From positions 7,710,981-7,774,980 of the forward strand of contig CM046339.1 in NCBI GenBank assembly GCA_025403435.1: DNA of 64,000 nucleotides. Reading direction: 5' to 3'. Of the stretch, positions 1-12,729 are shown piece by piece. Numbering within the stretch: position 1 is the first letter of the stretch; each line of letters begins with the position of its first letter. The stretch is from Artocarpus heterophyllus. Its lineage: Eukaryota; Streptophyta; Magnoliopsida; Rosales; Moraceae. The position numbers and the translations under genes are program-made. The notes beneath the pieces are model-generated. The model saw only the letters and a list, made by a program, of their open reading frames with translations, made no database searches and was not told where the DNA came from.

Positions 1-46
1 TTATTTGATTCAAGAGTCTTGTCACTTTATTGGCGGGGTTGTATTA
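1..46 (+). repeat. 3' tip of a truncated 5' LTR (Ty3/gypsy element 1)
   Basis: These bases match 6181-6226 almost exactly (both run through TTTGATTCAAG, GTCACTTTATTGGCGGGG and a GTAT(T/C)A end). They are therefore the last bases of a 5' LTR whose body lies outside the window, and 6226 is the end of the matching 3' LTR. The final CA has decayed to TA here. Confidence 0.8.
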
Positions 47-47
47 G

Positions 48-60
48 TTGTTACTAGAGC
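48..60 (+). other. Degenerate primer binding site, tRNA-iMet type
   Basis: TTGTTACTAGAGC directly after the LTR end resembles the plant initiator-Met PBS TGGTATCAGAGC with several changes. Its position next to the LTR supports the call; the decay fits the broken coding region downstream. From 61 to 660 there is AT-rich leader without a recognisable gene. Confidence 0.5.
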
Positions 61-662
61 AAGATTCTAGTTTAGGTTTGCCTATCTTCTTTTTCAATTT
101 TTTTGTCCAATTTTTGAATCCCTCCTTTCCTTAGAATATCTAATTCAGCAACAACAAAAAAATCGTTTAAAAAAACAGCTGTCAAAAAAAATAGGCCTTT
201 AAAAAAAAAGTTCAAGTCTTGTTTCAATTATTACATTCTTGTTCAGTCTTACATATTTTTACATTCTTGTTCAATCTTGCATCTTCCCAACTCACAAATT
301 CTTGTTTCAATTTTCACATCTTAATTCCCATTTCCCAATTCTTTTTACAATTTTGAAATCCTTAATTCCTTTTCATAGCCCTTGTTCTCTATCCTCATAA
401 TACCAAATTTCTCTTGGTGAGTTCTTGGTGAATTGTTATTGGAAATTTTGATATTTGTTTGATTAGTTTGATAAGAACTTATAGAGAATTACTAAGAGTA
501 GAAAAAGACAAGAGTGGTGAGCATATAAGAGGGTAAAGGCCAATTATATTTTGTGGGAAACACTAGTGTAATTGAGTGATTCATTCTTTGAGTGAAACTC
601 GTAAGGGAGTGTGTGAGGTCCTTTTCTTCGTCTTTCTTCTTTAACTTTGTTTTGTAGCCAAC

Positions 663-2010
663 ATGTCTAACATCAAGGACAAAAATACTTCTAGAGAGGT
701 GCCATGGGAGGTCAATCCGAAGATGGTCATGGAAGGTTTAATGGGTGAGATAAGGAGAATGTTTAGAGTAGAGATGGGGCAAGTCCATGAATGGATAGAT
801 AGGATAAAATTGCACAGCCACAAAACATTTCTAATTTGCATAGGAAAGAGAGAATACAACCTAGGGTAGTAAGGGTTGAAGATGAAGAGTATTTTGGGGA
901 AGGCTTTAAGGAAGAAGATGACTGGGATTCAATTGCTAGCAATAGGACTAGAAGATATAGGGGCTGTTTAGAGAAGCTAAGAACCAGGAAGATAATAATT
1001 TGAGTAGTATTAAGATAAAGATTCCATTGTTCCAAGGCAAGAATGATCTCAAAGCTTACCTTGAGTGGGAGAAGAAGGTGGAGTTAGTATTTGATTGTCA
1101 CAATTACTAAGAGATTAAAAAAGTTTAATTGGCAGCCATTGAATTTTTTGATTATGTGACAGTTTGATGGGATCAATCAGTACTAAAAAGAGTGTCCAAT
1201 GGAAACATAGGAGGAGATGAAAACCATGATGAGGAGATGCTTTGTTCCAATTCATTACTATTGGGAGTTGTACCAAAAACTACAAAATCTTACACAAAGC
1301 AACCACAGTGTGGAGGATTATTATAGTGAGATAGAAATCACTATGATCTGGGCCAACATAAAGGAGGACTGAGAAGCTACTATGGTTAGGTTTTTGTGGG
1401 TTTGAACTGGGATATTGCTAATTTGGTAGAATTGCATCATTATATGGAGTTGGAAGATATGGTGCATATGGCTATCAAAATTGAGAACCAACTCAATAGG
1501 AAGGGAAGCAATACTCGACAAAACCCAAGCTCGAGTTCATCATGGAGGCCAAATGTTGCTAGGAGAGAGGAGAAGCCAACCCCGACCAAGGCTAAATCCA
1601 AGCAAAAACAAGAAATGACTAGCCATGGAATTCAAGGTAAGTCTGATTCTTACACTACTCGAAATCATGATATTAAGTGTTTTAAATGCGAAGGCAGGGG
1701 TATAGCGATCCAATATCTGAACAAAAAAGTAATGATATTAAGAGACGATGGTCAATTTGAGTCTGAGGATGAAGATGTTGCTGAATCTATGCCACAATTG
1801 CAGGATGTGGATAAAGAGGAATATGTTGCCCAAGGTGAGATGTTGGTTCCTAGGAGTGCTCTGAGTATGCAAATCAAAGAAGATGACGAAGTGCAACGAG
1901 ATGATATCTTTCATACTAGATGCCGTATCAAAAACAAGGTATGTAGTGTGATTATTAATACAAGAAGTTGTACTAATGTTGTTAGCATTATTATGGTGGA
2001 GAAATTATGA
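663..2010 (+). pseudogene. Decayed gag of Ty3/gypsy element 1
   Basis: An open stretch starts at ATG 663 (MSNIKDKNTS) and homologous gag sequence continues in other frames up to 2010. The C-terminal part (from about 1396) is rich in Arg, Lys and Ser and contains CFKCEGRGIA followed by IQYLNK. This is recognisable as a CCHC zinc knuckle (CX2CX4HX4C) that has lost its His and last Cys. Gag proteins of this family pack the element RNA into particles. There are many stops between 870 and 1395. It is clearly non-functional, and the exact start is uncertain. Confidence 0.75.
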
Positions 2011-5000
2011 CTGCCTACAATTAAAATCCTTGACATTACCAGTTGCGATGGCTCAATGATAATGGTGAGGTAAAGGTAAGTAAACAAGTGTCAGTTTCTT
2101 TTGGCATTGGAAAATATGAAGATGAAATTTTGTGTGATGCAGTCCCAATGTAAGCTGGGCATTTGTTATTAGGCAGGCCATGGCAATTTGATCAGCATGT
2201 TAAGCATGATGGATTCAGCAACAAATACTTATTTGAGTTTAATCAAAGGAAAATAACTCTAGTTCCTTTGACACCAAAGTAGGTTTATAAAGATCAAGTA
2301 AGATTACAAAAAGACAATGATCAAAAGCAAGAGAGTAGAAAAAAGAAAACAAATGAAAATCTTAAAGAAAAAGAGCAAAAGGCTAAGAAAAGTGAGAGAG
2401 AAATAGAAAGAACTGATTTAGCCAATGAGAGAAAAGTAGAGAGAAAAAAAAATTTCTATGCAAAAGCGAGGGAAATTAAAAGAGCATTGCTTTTAAACCA
2501 GCTAATGATTGTACTTTTGTATAAAGAGCCATATTTAAACACTAACCAACTTGATTCAATTTTGCCTAGTTTTGTTGTTTCTCTTTTGCACAAGTATGAT
2601 GATGTCTTTCCTACAAAGGTTCCACATGGTTTACCGCCTATTCGAGGGATTGAATATCAAATAAATTTTATACCTGGTGCTACCATTCCAAACCGACTGG
2701 CTTATCGTTGTAATCCTAAGGAGACAAAAGAGCTACAAAAGCAAGTCAAAGAATTGATGGAAAAAGGGTACGTGAGAGAAAGCATGAGTCCGTATGTCGT
2801 TCCATTGATTTCCGTTCCTAAGAAGGATGGGAAGTGGAGGATGTGCATTGACTGCTGAACAATCAACAATATAACATAGGGTATCATCATCCCATTCCTC
2901 GCTTAGATGATATGTTGGATGAGTTGCATGGTGCTTGTGTATTCTCTATAATTGATTTAAAAAGTGGATATCATCAAATTAGAATGAAAGAAGGTGATGA
3001 ATGAAAAACTACCTTTAAAACAAAATATGGTTTATATATGAGTGGTTAGTTATGCCATTTGATTAACTAATGCACCAAGTACTTTCATTAGATTAATGAA
3101 CCATGTCTTGCATGCTATCATAGGTAAATTGGTGGTAGTTTATTTTCGGTTTTGGATGTACTTAGAAAAGAGAAGTTATATGCTAACTTGAAGAAGTGCA
3201 ACTTTTGCACCAATAAGCTTGTGTTTCTTAGTTTTGTTCTAAGTGCACAAGGAATACAGGTTGATGAAGAGAAGATCCACGCAATTCAAGAGTGGCCGAG
3301 TCCCACAAGTGTAAGTAATGTTTTTAGTTTTCATAGACTCGCTAGTTTTTATAGAAGGTTCATGAAAGACTTTAGTAGCACTGTCACACCACTTACCAAG
3401 GTCATCAAGAAGAATGTTGGAATCAAATGGGGTGATGAACAAGAAAAGGCATTTAATTTGATCAAAGAGAAATTGACGAATGCAACTTTGCTTGCTTTAC
3501 CTAACTTCACTAAAATTTTTGAGATTGAGTGCAATGCTTTAGGGATAGGTATTGGAGCCATTCTAATGCAAAAAGAACATCCTGTTGCATATTTTAGTAA
3601 AAAGCTAAGTGGGGTAGCCTTAAACTAGGCCAACATATGACAAGGAGATGTATGCATTGGTTAGGGAGTTGGAAACATGCAACACTACCTTTAGCCTAAG
3701 GAATTTGTGATTCACATGGATCATGAGTCGCTTAAGCATTTAAGAGTCCAACACAAGTTGAATAAGAGACATGCATGATGGGTGGAGGTCATTAAGACAT
3801 TTCCGTATGTCATCCTATACAATCAAGGTAAGGAAGACATTATAGCATATGCAATTTCTCTAAGGTATGCATTAATTTCTATCTTTGATGCAAAATTACT
3901 TGGTTTTGAGCATATTAAAGAATTGTATCCTTTAGACCAAGATTTGTGTGAGGATTTTTGAGCTTGTGAAAAAAACACAGCGGGTAAGTTCTTTAGGCAT
4001 GAAGGATTTCTTTTTGAAGAGAATAAGTTGTGCGTGCCTAATTGCACTTTGCGTGACTTGTTAGTAATGGAATCCCATAATGGAGGGTTAATGGGACATT
4101 TGGAGTTGTTAAAACACTAGCTATTTTGCAAGAATATTTCTATTGGCCACACATGACAAGAGATATTGAGAAAATTTGTGGTAGATGTGTCATTTGTAGG
4201 CAACCAAAATCTCAAGTGCAACCCCATGGTTTATACACACCATTATCCATTCCTAATGAACCTTGGATTGATAATTTGATAGAGTTTGTTTTAGGTTTGC
4301 CTAGGTCTAAATGTGGTAGGGATTCAATTTTTGTGGTTATAGACAGATTTTCTAAGATGGCACGTTTTATTCCATGTCACAAAACTAATGATGCTTCTCA
4401 TGTTGTTGATTTGTTCTTTAAAGAAATTGTAAAATTGCATGGTATGCCTAGAACAATTGTTTCAATAGAGATGCAAAGTTTTTAAGTTACTTTTGGAAGA
4501 CCTTGTGGTATAAGTTAGGAACAAAGTTATTATTTTCTACTACTTGTCATCCACAAACTAATGGTCAAACTGAAGTAGTTAATAGGACTTTATCTATATT
4601 GTTGAGGGTTACTATTAAAAAAAATAAAAATTGGGAAGATTGTTTACCACACATTGAGTTAGCTTATAAACGTATTGTTCATTCCGCTACTAAGTTTTCA
4701 CCATTTGAAATTGTTTATGGTTTTAATCTTTTAACTCCATTGATTTATTGCCATTACCATTATCTGAATGTGCTAAATTAGATGGAAGAAAAAGGCTGAA
4801 TTTATTTAGTAGATATATGAGAAAGCAAGACCCAACATTGAACAAAAAATGGAGCAATATGTAAAACAAGCCAACAAAGGGTGCAAGTAGCTAATCTTTG
4901 AACCTGGAGATTAGGTATGATTGCACATGCGAAAGGAAAGGTTTCCGGCATAAAGACGTTCTAAGTTGCTTTCGAGAGGAGATGGACTTTTTTAAGTTTT

Positions 5001-5343
5001 GGAGCGTATCAATGACAATGCATATAAATTGGATCAACCAGATGAGTATAATATTAGTGCTACTTTTAATGTTTTTGATTTGACTCCTTTTGATGTAGGT
5101 GATGATTTAAGGACAAATCCTTTTCAAGAGGAGGCGAATGATGAGTACACCGTTATATATAGAGTAATGGATCCAAGTCAAGTTTTAGTCAGGCTGGTTA
5201 CAAGGGCTAGAGCCAAATGGTTCAAAGACAATCTTAATGAGCTGATTCAAAGCATTTGGACTGAGACAAATTTGTGCAAGCCTAAGAAAGATGCAACACG
5301 CTATCCACAAGTTTGGAATACCAAGATTCAAGCATCGGACTAA
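2011..5343 (+). pseudogene. Decayed pol (protease, RT, RNase H, integrase) of element 1
   Basis: Broken pieces occur in the canonical Ty3/gypsy order. A protease region (about 2011-2290) carries a GRPWQFD-like end. A Lys/Glu-rich linker follows. RT begins about 2550 (DDVFPTKVPHGLPPIRG, then [13 protein letters not shown] just before a stop at 2856). RT thumb and RNase H lie at 3152-3628 (FYRRFMKDFS, then CNALGIGIGAILMQ). The integrase zinc finger and core lie at 4126-4781 ([39 protein letters not shown]). A C-terminal tail at 4999-5343 has RINDNAYKLDQPDEY and ATFNVFDLTPF. Many frameshifts and stops are present, so it cannot encode a protein. The integrase tail resembles plant chromovirus-type elements; I do not assign the lineage firmly. 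Confidence 0.9.
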
Positions 5344-6226
5344 TTTAGAAGTTTCTATATTCAAAATCACACCCCATGAATCAACACGCCATTTCATGAT
5401 TCAAGATTGAAGTTTCCTTTTTAAGCTAGTTTCCCTTTTCTGCTAGTTTTTTTTTTCCAATTTGAGAACTTTTTTTTTTTAATTTAAGCATTTACTGTTA
5501 GATATAGGCTTTTTTTGGCTGAATTGTAAGGCTTGTTGCCATTTTGAGTACTTTCCCTTGTTTTGGCCGCTTCTTTTTTTTAAACGCCTCTTCTCTTTAT
5601 TTTGGTAAGTTTCTTGATTTGTTAAGTTTCACATTTGGATAAGTTTTCCATTTGGTTAGTTTCCCATTTGGTTAGTTTCTCATTTAATTAGTTTCCCATT
5701 TAATTACTTACCTGATTGAGAAGTTAGTTTCCTTTTCTCCTCCAACTTAGTTTCCTTATTTTGGAAATAGAAGAGTAAGTAGGGAAAGTTAGAGTATTAG
5801 TTCATTTAGTTTCCTTTTCTTTTAATTTTAATTTTGTGATTTCTTGTTTCCTTTTTCTTTTTTGGGGGGCTTTTTTTTAAGGGCTGATTATCTTGGATTT
5901 CTATTTGCCTAATTGGTGAACTTTCTTGCATTATAAATAGCCATTGGCTCAATAAAATAACACAATTCAGATTTTATTCATACTTTGTGAGATCAAAATT
6001 CTATTTGTTTCTTTGAGAACTTTTCAAACTTATTGAAATTTCCATGGCTTTCACCTTCGACTTATGAATCAATCGTTTCATAATTGATTGCGGCATCTTC
6101 CTTATACCAAGGTTCTTGCTTCACTATAAGCAAAGGGTCGCGATTTCATACTAACTTGTTTCTAAATGATCTTGAAGACTTATTTGATTCAAGGGTCTTG
6201 TCACTTTATTGGCGGGGTTTGTATCA
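5344..6226 (+). repeat. 3' LTR of element 1 (start approximate)
   Basis: The end is fixed by identity with 1-46. The start is not fixed because the 5' copy is missing and no clear polypurine tract is visible after the stop of pol; it lies somewhere around 5344-5400. Upstream of the TATA box there is a short tandem array of a CATTTGGTTAGTTTCC-type unit (about 5640-5705). The rest is T-rich. Confidence 0.7.
5931..5940 (+). promoter_or_regulatory. LTR TATA box, element 1
   Basis: TTATAAATAG lies about 290 bases before the LTR end, the usual place for the LTR core promoter. The preceding 300 bases contain direct repeats. Confidence 0.5.
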
Positions 6227-6276
6227 CAAATTGTTTCTAATGAGTCAAAGTCAATAGTCTTCCCCTTCAAATTTTT

Positions 6277-6360
6277 TTAAGGGTAGATTTGCTTGTTGTG
6301 CCCAAAACTCCTACAATGAATGCATATTCTTCTAACATATCCTTGGTTGAAATCCTTGTC
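6277..6360 (-). pseudogene. Zinc-knuckle remnant of an unidentified mobile element
   Basis: Read on the minus strand, this stretch encodes GYVRRICIHCRSFGHNKQIY before a stop. This is a CX2CX4HX4C knuckle with the last Cys replaced by Tyr. The RR-C-CxxFGHNKxxxP pattern recalls the knuckle at the C-terminus of MuDR/FAR1-type transposases, but gag proteins have similar knuckles. A minus-strand open stretch at 6475-6690 lies upstream and is not recognised. Nothing else in 6227-6720 could be assigned. Confidence 0.3.
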
Positions 6361-6720
6361 CGCATGCTTTCTAATTATCAGATGGTTAGCGGTGCCTTTA
6401 TTGAGCAAACAATGTCTCTTAAGATTTGACGTTCAATATTTTGAAATATTTGATCCTTCTGCATTGTTACTACCCTATGGAGCATGGTCCATACTCAAAA
6501 AGAGATTTTCAAACTTAGTTGTTAATAATTCTAGCTTTGTCTCCGTGTAGAAATCTAGGACTTTGGTTGCATAGCAGGAATGTTTGTTGAAATTTGATGA
6601 TAACGACCCATATCGCACCATATGTAGCACCTCCTCTGATAAATCCATGAACAATGTCTGACGATGGTCGACCATTGATTTTGCATTCATTGTCTACCTA
6701 TTTAATATGAAAGATTTTGG

Positions 6721-7745
6721 GATGGAGATGATATTGAGGTATTTTATTGCATAAAAAATATGCCTGCAAGGATAACCATCAGACTCATAGAGCAAGTAAC
6801 TACACTTTAGGTAACCCTCACTGCATCGGCTCCACCCCTGCATATATTTAATACTAATCTACCAAGGCTTCCACTAAATGTAGGGTACATTTAAATATTC
6901 TGCATAATAATTATATTTAGTTAACGCCATGTTTTCATCATTTTTCCTATTTACTTGTAGGAAATGTCTTATTTTATTGTATTTACTTGTACATTGTTAA
7001 TAAATGGGAAAATTAGGACGCCAAAAGAGATGATGAATTTGAGCAATATACTGTTTTTGCATGAAAAGAGACTAATTGTAGGCAAAATTACGAGTTTTCT
7101 TCATTTTTTATACCTTATATTTTGAGATTATAAAAAATCATACCATATGTTTTAGATTATTCCATATTTATACTTTTAAATTACACTTTCATATTCAATT
7201 ACTAGCTTTTATTCCGTCAACTTTAAATGTTGACCCAAAAAAGACATTCATGTTCAATTCACATCTTGCTTTTATTTTATTGAACGTGGTTTAAAAAATA
7301 CAAATTACCCTACTCGGACATGCAAAACTCACAAATGATATGATAGAGATAGAGATATTGTTCAAAGTAAAACCCAACCAGTGTGGTATTTACTCATATT
7401 CTATTCTCAAATCTTTTTTTTTTTTTTTTGTTTCTATTATTTGTATGAGAAAAATTGTTAAACACAATTACTTAGTAAAATAAGATTTTGTTTTTTATAA
7501 AAAAGGAACATAAGAGGTTTTACTAATACTTAGATGTGTGGAATCTAGGTTTCTTGTTTTTTAATGCTCCAGTAACTACATATGCTTTACTAAACTCTAA
7601 TAGTAGGAAAAAAAAAAAAGCTACTCTTTTTTATTAAATTGGTTGGGGATAATGAATGAAGTTTTATTCTAATGTTTGGTTGGTTTTTAAAAAAAAAAAA
7701 ATAGTCATTCAAAATAGAATGACTTTTCAATCAAATTGGTGAATC
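6721..7745. other. AT-rich stretch without recognised gene
   Basis: The stretch contains several homopolymer runs (T about 7411-7429, A about 7608-7620 and 7688-7701) and no reading frame of interest. It is probably the old sequence into which the LINE downstream inserted. The exact LINE 5' end could not be seen. Confidence 0.4.
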
Positions 7746-7770
7746 ATAGTTGGAAAACGTTGTCTATCAC

Positions 7771-9220
7771 AGGAGAGGAAGAAGATATTTTCGGGGTGGC
7801 AGAAGAGGTAGTTGAGAGGGGGAGGGCTGAGATGAGATCGGGTTTACTTGGCCGACTCTTGACGAAAAAATGTTTAAGGTTGCTTTCATGTCCATTATGA
7901 TCGCTGTATGGAAGGTCGAAGGAAAGGTTGAAATAAGAGAAGTTGCCAGATACGTGTTTCTCTTAATTTTCGAAGACAAAAAAGAAAGGGATTGCATTTT
8001 GGCGGAGGAACCATGGAGCTTTGAATACTCCCTAAGGTGGATAATCTCGAACAACAGGACCTTATAGAGTTTTGCTACTCGAAATTTTGGATCCAAGCTC
8101 ACATCTTCTGCTGGATGCGCGTTTGCCGGAGATCGGAGAGATTATCGGACACGCGGTGGGGATCTAATTTCTATTCACACAGATCGGAACGGAAAGTTTA
8201 CGGGTAAATATTTGAGGTAAATATTTGAGGATCCGATTGGGGAATAATGGTCCTATTGTTTGGGCTGACCTCCGGTACGAGAAATTGCGGGATTCTGCTA
8301 CTTGTGTGGGAAGATAGGACATGTGTAGAAGGATTGTGGTGCTCACTGCCTCAAGGACAGAGATTCATCGGAACCTCTACCGTATGGAGATTGGCTGCGG
8401 GCAAAACAGATATAAATTGTTTGAAATCAAATTTGGCACCTGGCAAGGAAACCAATCCCGATAATCAAGGATTGGACTGTTTGCAGTATAATTACAAACC
8501 ATGGAGCTTGACTTGGAGAGATCCAGCTTATCTGCATGTGACATGAACTTTAAGGGGGAGGCCTTTTCAACACTACGTGACAAACATTGGTGCAGTAATG
8601 ATGTGGAGGGCCCTCAACAGAATGGAGTTTCCTTTTATAGGAATGATCCTATTGCATGTGAGGGCTGCGTGGGTCCAAGAAAAGAAAGCATTAATGTGGT
8701 GGAATTTAACTCATCAGGTGATAAAGATTGGTGCAATAAGGGCGTGGAGAAGGCTAGTGGAGACTTTTTTACAAGTGAGGGCCACGTGGGTCCTGGACAA
8801 AAAAGCATCGACTCTAATGGTGAGCCTAGTAATTCATCTTCCCCAATATTGCATGGGATGTCTCCTACGATGCATGGAACCGCGTCTGGGCGACACAGAG
8901 AAGTTTCTCACCTTCTGAAGTCAAAGATAGGTGCTACATCTCCGGTCCTTCATGGGGTTGAAGTGGTGAAGATAGGGGTGAATCTGCCGCCTCAGGCGGC
9001 CGGTAGTAGTGGCGACGAAGACCTATTCTCACGAGATCCTTTTAACTCTCAAGCAAGGATTAAGGGGGAAATTTCGGGTAAGTCAAATTCAAAAACCCCA
9101 GCTGTTTTAGAAGGAAATTATCCATTGCATATAGATATTTTTGTGATGACTAAGGAATATATTAAAAGGAATAACAGTAGTGGAAAGGCTGACCTGAAAG
9201 CTAGCCTGAGGATGTTTTAA
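7771..9220 (+). pseudogene. LINE ORF1: DUF4283-like domain and CCHC knuckle
   Basis: From 7771 to about 8100 the translation gives VAFMSIMIAVWKVEG, VARYVFLLIFEDKKERD and ILAEEPWSFEYSL. This is the pattern of the DUF4283 RNA-binding-like domain of plant LINE ORF1 proteins. Around 8285-8400, in a shifted frame, CYLCGKIGHV with a following DCGAHC forms a zinc knuckle. From 8501 to 9220 one frame stays open for 239 codons without recognised domain; it is Ser/Gly-rich and contains a repeated GxEGCVGP/SEGHVGPG motif. ORF1 proteins bind the LINE RNA. One or two frameshifts separate the parts. Confidence 0.75.
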
Positions 9221-9654
9221 ACAGTCACGTGCCGAGTCGTGTTTTTTAATGGTGGCTCTTTAATGAAACACGTGATGGATCATGTGACTTCTAAGGATTC
9301 CTTTGCATGAGAAAGAAGTCCCAGGTCCTGAATGCTTGCAGTACGATGGTCTTTCTATCCGACAAGACTTAATGGACTGGTTTCAAATTTACCTCCCTCT
9401 TCTGGTAAGGTTTCTGAGGTGGGGAAGGTGGGGGAAGCAATTCCCGCGTTTCAGTTCCGAGCTGGGCCTGCAGATGGTGGGTCAAAAAAGAATAATAGGA
9501 AGATGGTATCTGTGAAAGCTTCGAAAAAGATTGTTCTTAATACGAGCCGATGGTGATCGGGAAGGACACTACTAAAAGAAAGAATATGAATGGTAGTAAT
9601 TGGGCACTTGGCGATCTTACAAACTTGGCAACATCGGTGGTGGCGCCGGGCCCA

Positions 9655-10197
9655 ATGAATCTTGTTTGCTGGAAGGCATGGGGACCCCGGGCCCCTGGTG
9701 CGGTTGACAGACTATGGATGTTGGTTCGCAGTGCCTCCCCAGTCTTGTTTTCCACTCAGAAACCAGACTCGGTGGTTGTTCGGCGAAGTCATTAAAAGAT
9801 AAAGTCGGATTTAAATATGGAATTCATGTTGATTGTGTGGGTCGAAGTGAGGGCTTGATTCTTATGTGCAATGAAGAAATTTTGGTAGAAATTAAAAGCT
9901 ACTCTAGGTTTCATGCGGATAGTTTTGTTTTCGATGGTACGAGTGTGTGGCGATTTTCTGAGTTTTATGGGGAGCCAAATCAAAGTCAGCGCGCTCATTT
10001 TTGGACTTTAATTAAAGGTTCTCTTTTGTTGGTGGGTGGGTGAGATATTATATTTCTCGAAAAAGGTGGGTGGAGTTTTGGAGAGACTTTGATGGAGTGT
10101 GGCTTGTCAGATCTTGGTTTTACGAGGCCCGAATTGACGTGAAACAATAAACAGGCTGATGGAGATAGTATTTAAGAAAGACTGGATCGTTTTATAG
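9655..10197 (+). pseudogene. LINE endonuclease domain (AP/EEP type), decayed
   Basis: The domain begins with MNLVCWKAWGPRAPGAVDRL, the degenerate form of the MN-x-WNxRGL start of plant LINE endonucleases. After a frameshift it continues at 9714-10043 with FHSETRLGG (the ET-R/K metal-site region) and a GFKYGIHVDCVGRSEGL stretch. After 10043 the frame is lost. The domain normally nicks target DNA to prime reverse transcription. Confidence 0.7.
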
Positions 10198-12660
10198 GTG
10201 ATGATGCATGAAAAGAATTGTTTCACGATCATATGGTACGGAACTTGGATTTTTTTGGCTCTGACCATAGAGCCATTGTTATCTCTCTCAAAGGGAGTGA
10301 GGCTCCTTCAGGACGGGGACCTAAAAAGTGGCAAATTTTGTTTCGACCCAATTTGGATGACGGATAACAATTTTGAGGATATTCTTGGGGACTCTTGGGA
10401 TGGTGGAGATAATGCAGCTTGTCCAACAGGTTTTCTAGATTCTCTAGAAAGATGCGCTGTGGATCTTAAAGAACGGAGCTCGGTTACGTTTGGCAATCTT
10501 CCTAGGCATGCACGTGCTCTACAAGAAGAGATTGCAATTGTAAACCAGAGGCTATTTTTTAATGAAGTTAAAATGCTGATTAGCAATAAGGATAAAAAGC
10601 TAGATAGTGTGTTGGCATTAGAAGAGTACCATTGGCAGCAAAGGGCACAAATCGAGTGGCTCCGAGGGGGTGACCATAATACCAAGTTCTTTCATGCCAA
10701 AGCCACGGAACAGAAAAAGCGGAATAAGATTAAGGGCTTGGTAAAGGATGATGGTTCTTGGGTTACAAGTGAGCCCGAGATTATCTCAAAAATTGAAGGT
10801 TATTTTCAAACCATTTTCTCTTCCTGTAATCCTCCGCAAGAAGACATATATCCGGTTGTTAATTTGGGGAATCCTAGAGTTTCAGAGGAGGCAAGGGAAG
10901 AGTTAGAGGCTCTGTTCACAGCAGCTGAGATTAAAAAGACACTTTTTGGAATGAGTCCCAATAAAGCACGGGGTCCGGATGGGTTTCAAGCAGCCTTTTC
11001 TCAAAACAATTGGGATGTGGTGAGTGTGGATTTGGTTAATGTGGTGTTAGGTATCCTTAATGGGTTGCAGTCGATTAGAGAGCTTAATAAAGCACATATT
11101 GTCCTCCTTCCTAAGTTCAATGATCCCAAGAAATCTTCGATTTTAGACAGATTAACTTGTGCAATGTGTCGTCAAAGATAGTAACGAAAACTCTTGCTAA
11201 TTGACTCAAGAAAGTCTTACCTAGCATCATCTCTGACGAACAAAGTGCATTTGTGCCTGGACACCTTATTACGGATAATGTTTTAGTCGCTTTTGAAGTC
11301 CTTCATACCATTCGGCGGAAGACGGGGGCCAAGAGTGGTTTTATGGGATTGAAATTGGACATGAGCAAAGCCTATGACAGAGTAGAATAGGACTTCTTAG
11401 AAACGATGATGCGCCAGTTGGGTTTGGGACAACGGTGGATACTCGCTGTTATAGAATGTATCACTACAGCTCGCTTCTCTTTTATTATGAATGATGGGGT
11501 GATGGAGGAAGTGACTCCATCTAGAAGTTTGCGTCAGGAGTGCCCTATCTCTCCTTATTTATTCCTTTTTTGTGTTGAAGTTTTTTTCTAATTTGTTGAA
11601 GAGAGTTGAGAAGAAAGGTGTGTTGAAAGGGATTTCTGTTGCCCGAAGAGCACCAAGTATATCTCAACTACTCTTTGCAAATGATTCTATTGTGTTTGGG
11701 AAGCATCTTTGCAGGACTGTGATGCCATTACCGGAGTCCTAGATCATTGTGGCAAAGTGTCTAGGCAGGTAGTTAATTTTTCCAAATCACTCAGTACATT
11801 TAGTCCTAACATTGATAATATTACGAAAATAGAAATTCAAGGGCGGTTTGGTCTTAATGGCGATGCTATTTCCCATGACAAATATTTGGGATTGCCTTCT
11901 TTTGTTGGTAAGCATAAGAGGAATGCCTTTAATGTTATTAAGGAGAGAGTCACCAAAAAGTTATAGAAATGGCGTCAAGGGATCTTTTTCAGCAGGCGGG
12001 TGAGAGACGTTGATTAAAGCTGTGGCTCAAGCCACACCCACTTATACTATGAGCGTTTTTAAGCTCCCAGTTGGTTTATGTCTTGATCTCTAATCGCTTT
12101 TTGCGCATTTCTGGTGGGGAGGTTCAGGAGAAAATAAAAAGATCTATTGGATGTGCTGGGAAAAGATGCATAGACCTAAAAAGGTACGTGGACTTGCCAT
12201 TTGGCATTTAGGCTTGTTTAATCAGGCCTTGCTTGCAAAAGAAGGTTGGAAGCTTATCCAATCCCACAATTCTTTGGTAGGCAAGGTTCTCAAGGCAAAA
12301 TATTACCCTTCAACATCTTTCATGGAGGCGGGGACGAGTAATAATATTTCATACATCTGGAGGAGCATTTTGTGGGGGAAAGAGTTGCTCAAATAGGGAG
12401 TTAGGCGGAGAATTGGAAATAGTAAACAGGTTTCGGTTTTCTCTTCACCATGGATTCCGTGTCTGGGGTCATTTAAACCCATCACTACCCTATCCGAGAG
12501 TCTTGTCAATTGCAAGGTTGAGGACTTCATTGTCAATAATCAATGGAATATGGAGCTGGTGTAACAAGCTTTCTTGCCTATTGATGTAGACCAAATCCTT
12601 TCCATTCCTATGTAGGGATGTAGAGGATATCATGGTTTGGCATTTTAATGAGAAGGGTTT
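10198..12660 (+). pseudogene. LINE reverse transcriptase, decayed
   Basis: The 10198-11181 frame has WLRGGDHNTKFFHAKA and NKARGPDGF, hallmarks of the segment leading into plant LINE RT. Next come [14 protein letters not shown] (catalytic Asp block, stop at the next codon about 11388), a QECPISPYLF block, and LLFANDSIVFG at about 11670. In that last block the usual F-A-D-D catalytic pair reads A-N-D, so the active site is damaged. Thumb-like sequence follows (DKYLGLPSFVGKHK, then KKVRGLAIWHLGLFNQALL at 12178). At least five breaks are present. Confidence 0.85.
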
Positions 12661-12729
12661 GTACACAGTAAAATCTGGGCATTGGGGTGCCGTGGAATTG
12701 TGAGTACAATAGAGTGCTTCGAATGTTAA

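Noticed and set aside
8501..9220. 239-codon open frame as an independent host gene
   Set aside because: It lies between the knuckle and endonuclease of the LINE in the same strand, where a variable ORF1 tail is expected.
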